Below, one piece after another: positions 52,154-61,605 of a DNA stretch of 64,000 nucleotides. The translations under genes were made by a program, and so were the position numbers. Under the pieces are notes generated by a model. That model did no database searches, was not told the DNA's origin, and worked only from the letters and a program-made list of their open reading frames with translations. The DNA lies in contig CAZDIA010000010.1 in the NCBI GenBank assembly GCA_964505385.1, positions 1 to 64,000 on the forward strand, read 5' to 3'. The DNA is from SLJN01 sp964505385 (lineage in GTDB: Bacteria; Bacteroidota; Rhodothermia; Balneolales; Natronogracilivirgulaceae). The number at the start of each line of letters is the position of its first letter. Position 1 is the stretch's first letter.

Positions 52154-53284
52154 ATGACACAACAATTTTCCAAAACTGATGAGAAATGGATGAGACGAGC
52201 CATTCAACTCGCCCAAAAAGCTGCCGGGCACGTTTCACCAAACCCGATGGTCGGATGTGTTATTGTTTCTTCAGATGGTAAAAAAATCGGAGAAGGTTAT
52301 CACGAAAGATTCGGTGCTCCTCATGCGGAAATTAATGCGATCAACAGTGTCCGGGACAAAAGCGAACTCTTGGATGCTACACTTTATGTAACTCTTGAGC
52401 CATGCTCCCACACCGGTAAAACACCTGCCTGCGTAAGCGAACTTATTGATTTGCCACTCAAACGCGTTGTCGTCGGGATGGTGGATCCTAATCCGGAGGT
52501 GAATGGGGAGGGGCTGGAAATCCTGCGTAGTCAGGGAAAATTCCAGGTGGATCAGGGGTGCCTGGAAAAAGAAATAAGCCGGCTTAATGAAGCATTCATC
52601 CACTACATGCGATTCGGCAAACCGTTTATTACTTTAAAAATAGCCCAGACAGCCGATGGCTACATAGCAGCACCGGATGGTAATTCAAAGTGGATCAGCG
52701 GTAAAGAAGCGCGCAAAAGAGTTCACTTGTGGCGCAGTCAGTACGATGCGGTTATGATCGGCAAAACAACCGCTGAGCTGGATAACCCCAAGCTGTCTGT
52801 TCGACATGTCGAAGGCCGGCAACCCTACAGAATCGTCATAGACGGGGATTTGGAATTATCTAATGAGCTGAACCTCTTTTCCGATCAGCACGAAGAAAAA
52901 ACCATTGTGCTTACCCATAACAAAGATCAATATGAAAGCATCGCTGATCCGATGCTTAATTTACTTAAATCCAATTATTTTCGGGGAGAAACAATCCTTG
53001 TCGGTAAGCATGAAGGCCATACTGATTTAGATAATGCAATTTTGCAACTGAGTAAGAAAAAAATTACCTCGGTTTTAGTTGAGGCCGGCAGTCAACTTGC
53101 CTCTGCTATGATTAGGGAAAATCTTGTAGATAAATTACATTTGTTTATAGCACCCAAAGTATTGGGCGGGGGAACCCGTTCTGTTATCGGCGCCGGTATC
53201 AACCGGATGGAAGATATTATTGAACTCCATGAAACTTCATGGGAACAGGTTGGTAATGATATGTTATTAACCGGATATTTTTAA
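52154..53284 (+). CDS. ribD: Bifunctional riboflavin deaminase/reductase RibD
   Basis: A 376-residue two-domain enzyme for the second and third steps of riboflavin biosynthesis. The ATG at 52154 is the start (an upstream GTG adds one residue). The deaminase domain (1-150) has HAEINAI (His57, Glu59) and EPCSHTGKTPAC (Cys84, Cys93) for zinc. The reductase domain (150-376) has KIAQTADGYIA, SKWISG and VEAGSQLASAMI. Riboflavin synthase ribE follows 19 bp later. Confidence 0.95.
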   Translation: MTQQFSKTDEKWMRRAIQLAQKAAGHVSPNPMVGCVIVSSDGKKIGEGYHERFGAPHAEINAINSVRDKSELLDATLYVTLEPCSHTGKTPACVSELIDLPLKRVVVGMVDPNPEVNGEGLEILRSQGKFQVDQGCLEKEISRLNEAFIHYMRFGKPFITLKIAQTADGYIAAPDGNSKWISGKEARKRVHLWRSQYDAVMIGKTTAELDNPKLSVRHVEGRQPYRIVIDGDLELSNELNLFSDQHEEKTIVLTHNKDQYESIADPMLNLLKSNYFRGETILVGKHEGHTDLDNAILQLSKKKITSVLVEAGSQLASAMIRENLVDKLHLFIAPKVLGGGTRSVIGAGINRMEDIIELHETSWEQVGNDMLLTGYF

Positions 53285-53303
53285 CACTTAAATCATAAAA
53301 ACT

Positions 53304-53906
53304 ATGTTTAACGGAATTGTTGAATCAACCGGAAAAATATTAGACATTCAGAATTTAAAAGGTGGTAAGGAATTTAAAATTGAATGGAGAAATGCCGGCG
53401 ATCTGGATATAGATGACAGCATCAGTATCGAAGGGGTTTGCCAAACGGTTGTTGAACAGCAAGCGAACACTTTTAACGTACAGGCAGTGGAAGAGACTTT
53501 GCGAAAAACTAATTTTTCCGATATAAAAGTTGGAGATCTTGTAAACCTTGAACGTTCGCTTACCCTCAATCAACCACTCGACGGCCACATTGTTCAGGGG
53601 CATGTAGATACCACCGGAACCATCCATAAGTTTGAAGAGGAGGGCGCCGACTGGCTGCTGGATATAACCTTTGATGATGATCAGTGGGGAGATATGATCG
53701 TTGGCCGGGGTAGCATTGCAATTGACGGCATTAGCTTTACTGTAGCGGATTTAAAACCGGGTTTATTCCGGGTTGCAGTTATCCCTTATACCTATGAAAT
53801 AACCTCACTGCAACAAAAGAAAGCCGGTGACAGGGTAAATTTGGAATTCGATATACTCGGCAAATACGTGATCAGATACTTGCAGCGCCGCGACGAAGAA
53901 AATTAA
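53304..53906 (+). CDS. ribE: Riboflavin synthase alpha subunit
   Basis: A 200-residue riboflavin synthase with two homologous lumazine-binding halves: MFNGIVESTGKI at the start, SIEGVCQTVVE and VNLERSLTLNQPLDGHIVQGHVD in the first (in parts), and IAIDGISFTVAD with NLEFDILGKYV in the second. It converts two 6,7-dimethyl-8-ribityllumazine molecules into riboflavin. The final 4 bp overlap the convergent lptD gene. Confidence 0.95.
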   Translation: MFNGIVESTGKILDIQNLKGGKEFKIEWRNAGDLDIDDSISIEGVCQTVVEQQANTFNVQAVEETLRKTNFSDIKVGDLVNLERSLTLNQPLDGHIVQGHVDTTGTIHKFEEEGADWLLDITFDDDQWGDMIVGRGSIAIDGISFTVADLKPGLFRVAVIPYTYEITSLQQKKAGDRVNLEFDILGKYVIRYLQRRDEEN

Positions 53907-56665
53907 AACCGTCTTCCAATGGTGCCGCTACTACGTTCAAGGCTATTCAAGCCCGGCAATTTCTGGAATAGGCTTTGTATCTGACTATCATTAACAGTAA
54001 GTCTGAATTGATAAAAAGTAAAATCATCAAACGGATTCCATTCAAAGGATAGATTCCAACAATGGAGTGTTCGTGATATCCTGAATCGCGATGGGGTTAT
54101 ATCCGTATCGATGAAGTCATACCCTATTGATGTTCCTACCTGCCATTCGGGAGTCAGCTGCACAGAGATATTGTCGATATTAAGTACGGCCGTTTGATTA
54201 ACATCACCAACGGCTGTCTTTCTCCAGCGATAATTAAAACTCATGCTGAATGACCACGGTGCATGTAACCTTTGAACAGGTTGGGCGTTAAATGCTTCAT
54301 CATACCCGTCGAATATAGACTGATCGAGAGGGTCATACTCCGGGGGAAAGTGGGCCTGGCTTTCGGTGAACTCCGGCCTGCCGCCATCCCCTCCGCTAAA
54401 TGACGTGCTCGCCCGGATATTAAAATCAGTAAGTCGTGCATACCCTTGATTTTCTTCCCACACAAACCGGTCAATCCGGTTATAATCATCGTCTACGGCA
54501 TAAAAATCAAAGTTAGCACTGGCATTTAACCGGACGTTATCAAAAATGGAAGTACGAAACCGGGTTTGAAGAGTACTCAACTGAAACTGATCAGCGGCAA
54601 AATTATAATTTATGCTGGCACTAAGTTCATCAATAAGGCTGATCATATCGCTGCTTTGTTCGCCGGTGCTGTCTCGTGTTACATGCCGGGTTTCAAATCG
54701 GTTGGAAAGACTTAATCCTATGCTTTGGCTCTCACCGGCACTCGGCCCGCCGACCGGGCTGTTTTCAAAGGTTGAATAACGCCGCCCATCCGGATCGCCT
54801 TCCACTTCCTCATAAACACCCCAGAACGGTTCGGAGAAATCCGGGTTATACGAATAACTTACTGATGGGCGCAAGGTATGCCGGAATCCATCCAGGTTAC
54901 CAATTCGTGCATTGGAGATTCCATAAATCGTAGTAGACAAACTTGAACTGAGATCAAAATCACGTGCCGTTTCAAACCCCGGAACCACTTCGCTTTGTTC
55001 AACGCCGTCATCATCGATAAACCGCCGCACTGTTTGAGGAACCCAGTACTCATTGTAACTGAAATTGGTGGAGAGGTTGGCAAATTCACTGGTCAGCAAC
55101 TGGGTATTGCCGGTTACGGATTGTTCCAGTCCAAAATCAATATAGCGATCATCATCAGTCGCTTCTTCATACTTTTCCCTGTCAAACAGAGCATCAAAAA
55201 AGCCGGGCTCTGCACCGTCCACGGGGTTAAACCGAAACCGGTTTCTAAATGAGCTTGAATATCGCAGCGTCAACGTTTCATACCAGCGTTCTTCACCAAT
55301 TGCCGAGCGTTCAAATGGCGTTGTGGATTGAGTGCGAAACGATATATCCGGACCACTCAGGGTTGTGCTTTCCTGTTCAAAATCCTGATTAATACGTGTG
55401 GATACATCAACATTAAACCGGTTTTCCGGATCACTGTAATTATAGGAGATATTTGAATTACTGGTAGTACTGGCGCGGTCACCAATATCGTAGGAGTTTT
55501 GCGCGAAAAAGTCCTGTGTTCTCAGGTTGATATTGGCACTTATTCTTGAAAATGGAGTGATATCCTGAGAATGTTGCCACTGCAATCGCCGCTGCACATT
55601 TATGGCGAAATCAGGATCAGTGGATTCCAACCCGCGTTCACGTGAATAGCCTATTTGAATGTTTCCGTTGTAGGCGTCAGTTCTTCGGTAATTTAAGCGA
55701 CCGTCAGCATAAAAAGATCCGGAAGTATAGACGTCAAAAGATGCCTCACCGGTCAGGTTTTCATTAAAATATTGAAACCAACCGAGATTTTGCAGGCCAA
55801 GCCCGCGGTTCTGCTCCCCCTGAAACACATACGTAGGCTCCAGCAACCCGGATTGCACTTCATCCAAACGCGACGGAATATATCCAAATGGGAACACCAC
55901 CGGGTATGGAATATCCAGAATATACAACTGGGCATTGGTGAAGAAAACTTCATCCTGCTCAAAAACCTTCATCTGATTAGCTTGTATATAAAAATGCGGG
56001 TGCTCCAGATCACAGGTTGAATACTGCCCGTCCTCAATAAAAACCACTTCAGGCGATGTAGTTTTAACACGATCCCCCCGGATGTTGCCTTTATCTATGG
56101 AAACCCTTGCTGCGTTAAATTTCCCTTTGTCTGTAACATAATTATATAATATTCGCTCGCTTCGCATCTCTTCCCCGTCACGGGTCAACACCGGATAGGA
56201 AAGTGTATCATCAGGCGATTCTGCCGTGGCCTCCATCAAGTTTTGTGTTAGGTTTAATGTGATTATACCTGATTCTAAAGTCCCCTGAGGGTGACGCACT
56301 TCAGCATTTCCATATAACCGGACTATTCGTTCCGGGTAAAACTCAAATACGACTGAATCCTGAGCTTCATACTCAACCGGTTCCTCCCCCGGCTCATCGG
56401 CGGGCTGTTCATCAGCTGCTGGATCCAACTCCTGCATCTCTTCAGGGGTATCGGGCGGGTCGTCCAGGGTATCTGCGGCTTGCGGTTCAACCTCGTCGAT
56501 ATCTGTGGTATCAGCTGCGGCTGTATCTGATCGGGCCGAATCATCACCGGCATAGTAATATCCGTTCGGAATATTTCCGTAAAGTGATGATTGTGGCGCT
56601 GTCATGACAATAACACACATCGTAATTGCCATAACCGATCCCGCTATACACCGCGAGCTTAACAT
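53903..56665 (-). CDS. lptD: LptD/OstA-family LPS assembly outer-membrane protein
   Basis: A 920-residue protein. Signal peptide about 1-30; an acidic spacer (about 45-105) rich in Asp, Glu and Ala; an OstA-like beta-jellyroll (about 110-260; RIVRLYGNAEVRHPQGTLES in parts, TCDLEHPHFYIQA); and a large barrel ending with Phe (GTIGRRF). It inserts lipopolysaccharide in the outer leaflet with LptE. The presence of LptD agrees with a LPS-bearing T9SS organism. It is followed across a 27-bp gap upstream by the ROK kinase gene. Confidence 0.9.
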   Translation of the reverse strand: MLSSRCIAGSVMAITMCVIVMTAPQSSLYGNIPNGYYYAGDDSARSDTAAADTTDIDEVEPQAADTLDDPPDTPEEMQELDPAADEQPADEPGEEPVEYEAQDSVVFEFYPERIVRLYGNAEVRHPQGTLESGIITLNLTQNLMEATAESPDDTLSYPVLTRDGEEMRSERILYNYVTDKGKFNAARVSIDKGNIRGDRVKTTSPEVVFIEDGQYSTCDLEHPHFYIQANQMKVFEQDEVFFTNAQLYILDIPYPVVFPFGYIPSRLDEVQSGLLEPTYVFQGEQNRGLGLQNLGWFQYFNENLTGEASFDVYTSGSFYADGRLNYRRTDAYNGNIQIGYSRERGLESTDPDFAINVQRRLQWQHSQDITPFSRISANINLRTQDFFAQNSYDIGDRASTTSNSNISYNYSDPENRFNVDVSTRINQDFEQESTTLSGPDISFRTQSTTPFERSAIGEERWYETLTLRYSSSFRNRFRFNPVDGAEPGFFDALFDREKYEEATDDDRYIDFGLEQSVTGNTQLLTSEFANLSTNFSYNEYWVPQTVRRFIDDDGVEQSEVVPGFETARDFDLSSSLSTTIYGISNARIGNLDGFRHTLRPSVSYSYNPDFSEPFWGVYEEVEGDPDGRRYSTFENSPVGGPSAGESQSIGLSLSNRFETRHVTRDSTGEQSSDMISLIDELSASINYNFAADQFQLSTLQTRFRTSIFDNVRLNASANFDFYAVDDDYNRIDRFVWEENQGYARLTDFNIRASTSFSGGDGGRPEFTESQAHFPPEYDPLDQSIFDGYDEAFNAQPVQRLHAPWSFSMSFNYRWRKTAVGDVNQTAVLNIDNISVQLTPEWQVGTSIGYDFIDTDITPSRFRISRTLHCWNLSFEWNPFDDFTFYQFRLTVNDSQIQSLFQKLPGLNSLERSSGTIGRRF

Positions 56666-56692
56666 TTTTTCTACAGATCGTGCCTTAGGCTT

Positions 56693-57646
56693 TTATTTAC
56701 CAAAGTAATTGAACGCAAGGGAAGCCGCACCAAGGAGGGCGACATCATTTCCGAGCTCTTCATAGGACAGACTGAATCCTTCCAAAAAACTCGGCATTAG
56801 TTGCTCCTGAACCGCATCGCGTGCCGGTTGTAAGATAAATTCACCGGCCTTGGCAACACCGCCGCCCACTACTACGGATCGTATATCGAGTACGTGAATA
56901 TAATTCACAATTGCGTAACCTAACATACGTCCGGCTTCGGAAAGTATTTCTGTTGCCAAATCATTTCCTTTCTTCGCCTCCATATACAAATCAATAGGCT
57001 CAAGTTTGCTGAAATCATTCACAAACTTCTGATACAACGGATTATCTTCGTGTTCAAGAATTTTATCTGAAGCATTGCGGCTTAAAAAGCGCTGGCCAAG
57101 ATACGCTTCTATACTTCCCCTTGTTTTGCCCTGCGATTTTGGCCCGTCAAAATTTATAATCACATGGCCGAGTTCCGCAGCGCCGCCGGTTGTTCCCCTG
57201 TAGAGTTCATTGTTGATGATTATGCCACCACCAACACCGGTACCGAGTGTAAGCATAATCATATTATCAAATTCCCGGCCGGCACCAAAACGAGAAGAGC
57301 CCAGGGCCGCAAGATTGGCATCATTTTCAACTCTGGTTCGTAAACCGGTTAGCGAAAATAGCCGCTCCGCCAGATTCTCCACCTCCCAACCGGGAAGATT
57401 GGGCGGATAGGAAACGGTTGTGCGATCCAGTGATATAGTACCTGGTGATCCTACTCCTACGCCACAGACTTGTTCCTCGGCAAAACCGGAGGCCTGCTTA
57501 ATCACTTTTGCAAGTTGATCAAAAACATGATCAACGCCCTGATCGGCTTCAGTAGGAATTGAGAATTGCTTAATAATACCATTTTGTTTATCGATAAGGG
57601 CGGATTTAATATTGGTGCCACCCAAATCTATACCAACTGCCTGCAT
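56693..57646 (-). CDS. ROK-family sugar kinase (glucokinase-like) lacking zinc ligands
   Basis: A 317-residue ROK kinase. The ATP-binding DLGGTNIKSALID (7-19) opens the protein, GVGVGSPGTIS and TRVENDANLAALG (catalytic Asp) are in the middle, and LTLGTGVGGGII follows. The zinc motif CxCGxxGCxE of ROK proteins reads SQGKTRGSIE here, so all three Cys are missing; the conserved final Glu of the motif remains. It probably phosphorylates glucose or an amino sugar; the metal-free variant may alter stability or specificity. lptD follows at 27 bp. Confidence 0.9.
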   Translation of the reverse strand: MQAVGIDLGGTNIKSALIDKQNGIIKQFSIPTEADQGVDHVFDQLAKVIKQASGFAEEQVCGVGVGSPGTISLDRTTVSYPPNLPGWEVENLAERLFSLTGLRTRVENDANLAALGSSRFGAGREFDNMIMLTLGTGVGGGIIINNELYRGTTGGAAELGHVIINFDGPKSQGKTRGSIEAYLGQRFLSRNASDKILEHEDNPLYQKFVNDFSKLEPIDLYMEAKKGNDLATEILSEAGRMLGYAIVNYIHVLDIRSVVVGGGVAKAGEFILQPARDAVQEQLMPSFLEGFSLSYEELGNDVALLGAASLAFNYFGK

Positions 57647-57752
57647 TTGATTTTTTTGTTAGGTTTCACGTTGTAACTAATGATCTGTTTAACCGGCAAC
57701 CACCCCTCAATTTTTAAAAGCATTCGCACCCAGCCCTGCACATAACTTATTG

Positions 57753-58055
57753 CTATTTAATGCGATATACATTTTCCCCCGGTTTTCTCATCCCATATCG
57801 CTCCCGGGCAATACGTTCCAGTAACTGCGGGTCGTTATCTAATTGATCGATTTCATACTCAAGCTCTTGTGTCTTTTCATGTAAAAGCTTAGTCTCATTA
57901 ATAAGTTCTTTTTTTTCGCGCTCCAATTGGTAACGAGTCCACACGCTGTAGGTATCCAGAAAACCGAACCAAAGGACGATAAAACCGATCAACAGCCAGA
58001 GCAAAAAGGATCGGCGCCAGTATAACGGGTTAAAAATTTTCCAGTTCATCCGCAA
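57753..58055 (-). CDS. Septum formation initiator FtsB/DivIC-like
   Basis: A 100-residue bitopic protein: one membrane segment (FLLWLLIGFIVLWFGFL, about 17-33) and a periplasmic coiled coil (EREKKELINETKLLHEKTQE, about 44-75). It ends with the DivIC-type LLERIARERYGMRKPGE. FtsB links FtsL and FtsQ in the divisome. The ATG at 58055 or the one at residue 3 (58049) is the start. Confidence 0.88.
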   Translation of the reverse strand: MRMNWKIFNPLYWRRSFLLWLLIGFIVLWFGFLDTYSVWTRYQLEREKKELINETKLLHEKTQELEYEIDQLDNDPQLLERIARERYGMRKPGENVYRIK

Positions 58056-58134
58056 TCGGGATTTATGATATGGTACTAAACCTCAAAGATATTCTTTTTT
58101 GCTCACTTTTAATAGTAGTTTGAAGGATCAAAAT

Positions 58135-60138
58135 ATGAAATTAGTTACAAGAAAGCTCATCTGGCCTGCTCTGATGCCGGTCTTTTTGTTATTATTTGTT
58201 CAATGCTCACCTGATATTACCCCCACCGCAGAAGATGTGGAGGAGCGCCCCGACAGCAGCACCGTAGAATGGATCGAAGTGTTTTTCAACATGCCGGCCG
58301 ACCATTCTGTGGCTTTTGAGGGCAACGAGGCTAATGATGAGGTGGATCTCATCGGCACTCTCACTGAACGCATCGACAGCGCCGAATACAGTGTAGATTT
58401 AGCGGCATACGATTTGCAGAATCACCGGGTCGGGGAGGCTCTGGTGCGCGCTAAAGAACGCGGATTGCGGGTTCGTGTGGTTACCGATCACAACTATCGT
58501 GACCGCCACCCGCCTCACCAGGAAATGTGGGATATGCTCGGTGATGCCGGAATCATAACCGTGGATGACAGCGGAACCATTTACTGGCCGGACGGGGAAA
58601 TTGACCGACAGGAGCTTCCCAACCGCGGGGCGCACATGCATCATAAATTTGCCGTCATTGATAAAAAAAGCGACGACCCGGATGATTATTATTTGTGGAC
58701 CGGCACGATGAATCTCACTTATACTGACCCATACAACACCAATCTTACGCTTGTGATTAAAGATAACGAGGTGGCACGGGTTTACAGAGAGGAGTTTGAG
58801 ATGATGTGGGGCAGCTCGGATACCGAGCCCAATCCCCGGCGGATGCGTTTCCACAGGGATAAAGAAAATGTATCTCAAAATGAGTTCTGGGTGGACACAA
58901 CCCGGGTTGAAGTATATTTCGGCCCCATGGATCGTGAAGAACGAAAACCAAGCATCAGCGATCGCATTGTCGAGTTAATTCACGGCCATGCAACCTATGA
59001 TGCCCGGTTTCTGGCTTTTGCTATAACACCGACTATTCCTATTAGCCAGGCATTATGGGAGGAATCAGCCCGGACGGATATGCGTCTGGAAGGGGTGATT
59101 GATAACATGTTTTTCGGCAGATATCGTAATAATAATGACATTTGGGCTACTCCTGAAGCCACTGAGGGAAACCGAATGATTTTACCCAGCCGCGAGTTGC
59201 GAAAGCTTCATCAGAAAACAATGATGCTGGATGCGGTTCGCCCGGATTATGAAGATGGGCATCACGCAATCGCTATCACCGGCTCATACAACTTCTCAGC
59301 CGCAGCCGAGGAGGTAAATGACGAAAATATCGTTTTTGTTCATTGTGATACCTTTGCAAATCAATTATATCAGGATTTTATGGGTGTCCAGAGCAGGGCT
59401 AAAGGTGAATCGGACCCGCCTTCTCCGCCACTTGCAACCGATGAATGGTATCGCGTTACAGATATTACTGACGGGCAGGTTTTTGAAATCGAACTTTTCC
59501 CGGGATTTACTTATCCGGTATCGCCATTGGGAGTGCGGGTTCCCCGGATTTATGCCGGTAATGATTCCAGCCATTATTATGGGGCCGAAGCACAGGATCA
59601 GATGAGGGAATTGGTGGAAGATAAAAAAGTACGTTTACAGGCGCCGGCCGCCGGTCAAAAGCCGGATTCGCGCTACAACCGGTTTCACGCCTACATTACC
59701 GTCAAGAAAGAAGACGGCAATACGTTTGCTCTCAATCGCAGGCTGCTGAAACAGGGAACCGGAACTTTCAGTGATTTTCTTTCCCAGCACCCCGACTCGG
59801 TTTCAGTATACCGGCAGCTTCGGGATGATGCCAGAAGCCGTGATGCCGGTTTATGGGCTTCATCTGAACGCGCTTTTGAACGGCTTCCCAGAAGTGAAGT
59901 AACCGGTGAGGAGGAAGAGGAAACACCCGATTTTCCTATAAATATAAATGCGGCAACGGCCACCGAACTCACCGCTTTACCCCAGATTGGTCCGGCGCGT
60001 GCTGAATCTATCATTGAATACCGCGATCAACACGGTCCATTTATGGATTTTGAGGACATCAAAAATGTCAGTGGGATCGGTCCGGGAATTTTGGATGCCA
60101 TAATCGAATATATCGCACTTGATGATACCGAAAGCTGA
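58135..60138 (+). CDS. Secreted lipoprotein with PLD, nuclease-like and helix-hairpin-helix domains
   Basis: A protein of about 667 residues starting at ATG 58135, which gives a lipoprotein signal (LLLFVQC, Cys23). Two phospholipase-D HKD motifs are complete: HHKFAVID (motif 1) and HQKTMMLD (motif 2), each with the downstream GTMN or GSYNFS. A staphylococcal-nuclease-like segment (VFEIELFPG ... DAGLWAS) with partly lost catalytic residues follows, then a C-terminal ComEA-type HhH pair (INAATATELTALPQIGPARA; NVSGIGPGILDAI). The combination suggests an extracellular or periplasmic DNA-processing enzyme, perhaps for nutrition. Confidence 0.85.
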   Translation: MKLVTRKLIWPALMPVFLLLFVQCSPDITPTAEDVEERPDSSTVEWIEVFFNMPADHSVAFEGNEANDEVDLIGTLTERIDSAEYSVDLAAYDLQNHRVGEALVRAKERGLRVRVVTDHNYRDRHPPHQEMWDMLGDAGIITVDDSGTIYWPDGEIDRQELPNRGAHMHHKFAVIDKKSDDPDDYYLWTGTMNLTYTDPYNTNLTLVIKDNEVARVYREEFEMMWGSSDTEPNPRRMRFHRDKENVSQNEFWVDTTRVEVYFGPMDREERKPSISDRIVELIHGHATYDARFLAFAITPTIPISQALWEESARTDMRLEGVIDNMFFGRYRNNNDIWATPEATEGNRMILPSRELRKLHQKTMMLDAVRPDYEDGHHAIAITGSYNFSAAAEEVNDENIVFVHCDTFANQLYQDFMGVQSRAKGESDPPSPPLATDEWYRVTDITDGQVFEIELFPGFTYPVSPLGVRVPRIYAGNDSSHYYGAEAQDQMRELVEDKKVRLQAPAAGQKPDSRYNRFHAYITVKKEDGNTFALNRRLLKQGTGTFSDFLSQHPDSVSVYRQLRDDARSRDAGLWASSERAFERLPRSEVTGEEEEETPDFPININAATATELTALPQIGPARAESIIEYRDQHGPFMDFEDIKNVSGIGPGILDAIIEYIALDDTES

Positions 60139-60159
60139 TGATTTACTGAAAAATTCAAA

Positions 60160-60537
60160 TCAGAGGTACCAAAAAGCTTCTTCGTAATGTCGAATTTCTT
60201 CTTTGGAAGTAGCGGGATATACTATGGATATGACATCAAACCGGGCCGGAGCTCCAGTCATACGCCGTTCATACATCCATGCTTCAGCAACATGAAGGAG
60301 CTTTTCTTTTTTCTTTTCATCAATAGATTCTTCAGGTTCACCAAAACTTTTGGATGAGCGCGTTTTTACTTCAACAAAAATGATAAAACGCCCCTGATAC
60401 GCCACAATATCAAGTTCGGCGTGCTCAAATTTGTAATTACGGTCAAGAATGGTAAACCCTTTTTCTTCAAGATATCTGCACGCAATATCTTCACCCATTT
60501 TTCCCTTTTGGCGGGTACTATTCTTCTTCTGACTCAT
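60160..60537 (-). CDS. yraN: YraN/UPF0102 family putative endonuclease
   Basis: A protein of about 125 residues. ATG 60537 is chosen because it starts the family's N-terminus (RQKGKMGEDIACRYLEEKGF); the longer frame to 60609 overlaps the regulator gene and has no homology. The nuclease-like site is ELDIVAYQGRFIIFVEVKTR, the Asp-x(n)-Glu-x-Lys of restriction-like folds. The family is associated with DNA recombination, but its activity is not firmly established. It overlaps the upstream gene by 20 bp. Confidence 0.85.
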   Translation of the reverse strand: MSQKKNSTRQKGKMGEDIACRYLEEKGFTILDRNYKFEHAELDIVAYQGRFIIFVEVKTRSSKSFGEPEESIDEKKKEKLLHVAEAWMYERRMTGAPARFDVISIVYPATSKEEIRHYEEAFWYL

Positions 60538-61102
60538 CTGGGTTCGGAATTTCTCTTGACGTTTGTCCCATCCGGGCGATTTTGGCAATACGCTTAATCG
60601 AGGCCGCATTGCGTTGCTTTACATAAGGTAGTATGGATTCAGAGAAATCTTTAAACACATCCAGAAAATCCACCACATTTTTAACACGTTCTTCCAGTTG
60701 CGCAGCCTGGTCATGGCCGGAGTTTTCTATGCGATCCAGTAAATCATGCAAGTGATTTTTAATCGGTTCAATTTCACGCTGCTGGCGCTGTGCAATTATG
60801 GATGCAGCTGTAGTCCACACATCGCTTTCGGCTGTAAAATAATCTTTACGGTCTCCGGGATAATGCACTTTATGAATCAGCCCCCATTGCATAAGATTCC
60901 GGATATTCATATTCGCATTCCCCCTGCTGACCTCAAGTTGATACATGATGGTATCGGTATCCAGTGGTTCTTTGACTATATATAGCAGCGCATGGATTTG
61001 GGCCATAGTTCTGTTAATCCCCCAGGCAGAAGCCATCTCCCCCCAGGTGAGGACAAATTCCCTCACAAAATCATTATGAGATGTGGTGGACGACTCATCC
61101 AT
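60518..61102 (-). CDS. GbsR/MarR-family transcriptional regulator
   Basis: A 194-residue winged-helix regulator. The DNA-binding part (about 15-90) has INRTMAQIHALLYI, YQLEVSRGNANMNIRNLMQW and a wing VHYPGDRKDYF. A helical C-terminal half likely mediates dimerisation. GbsR of Bacillus controls glycine betaine synthesis; no such genes are adjacent. It overlaps yraN by 20 bp, so the two are likely co-transcribed. Confidence 0.85.
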   Translation of the reverse strand: MDESSTTSHNDFVREFVLTWGEMASAWGINRTMAQIHALLYIVKEPLDTDTIMYQLEVSRGNANMNIRNLMQWGLIHKVHYPGDRKDYFTAESDVWTTAASIIAQRQQREIEPIKNHLHDLLDRIENSGHDQAAQLEERVKNVVDFLDVFKDFSESILPYVKQRNAASIKRIAKIARMGQTSREIPNPDESEEE

Positions 61103-61113
61103 GACAGATAGTT

Positions 61114-61431
61114 TTAATCGCTATCTGAATATTTTTTGCTTTCGCTGGCAGAGCCGGCTTCTGTTTTGGAAGATTGACCGGTACTACTGCTTCCGTTTTT
61201 TGAAGAATTGGCGGAACCGTTGGCCTTACTGCTGGCACCTTGCTGCTCCTCTTTTCGCTTATAATCAGTGACGTACCATCCATCACCTTTATAAACCACT
61301 CCCGCACCGCCTGTAATTAACCGCTTAACATTTTGTCCGGTTTCCGGGCAGGTAGTCAGCGGCTCATCATTTATTCCCTGGAACATTTCAAATACGGTAC
61401 CATCTTCCCGCTTATATTCATAAGTCGGCAT
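61114..61431 (-). CDS. FmdB-like small protein without zinc cysteines
   Basis: A 105-residue protein. The first 45 residues match the FmdB/CxxC-CxxC putative regulatory family (MPTYEY, then a hairpin and a second knuckle before VKRLITGGAGVVY), but only one of the four zinc cysteines remains: the first pair reads KREDGT and the second CPETGQ. The tail is low-complexity Ser, Lys and Gln. It is probably not a zinc ribbon. It lies 11 bp before the GbsR-type gene. Confidence 0.75.
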   Translation of the reverse strand: MPTYEYKREDGTVFEMFQGINDEPLTTCPETGQNVKRLITGGAGVVYKGDGWYVTDYKRKEEQQGASSKANGSANSSKNGSSSTGQSSKTEAGSASESKKYSDSD

Positions 61432-61562
61432 AGCGTTCTGTTATTTTGGTTTAGATTTTGCAGTTTTAGTTTTAAACCATGAACAGCTTACAAATTCATC
61501 GAGTACAACTCATCTTCAAGCTGTAACATTCCTGTTCATGTAAATAGAATGAGATAAAACAC

Positions 61563-61594
61563 TACCACAAAACGGCAAACCTATCTATGTGGTA
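61563..61594 (-). terminator. Possible terminator after the aminotransferase gene
   Basis: TACCACA pairs with TGTGGTA (7 bp, 18-nt loop), 12 bp after the minus-strand stop; the following minus-strand sequence has GTGTTTT. Weak. Confidence 0.35.
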
Positions 61595-61605
61595 TGATTA
61601 CATAT

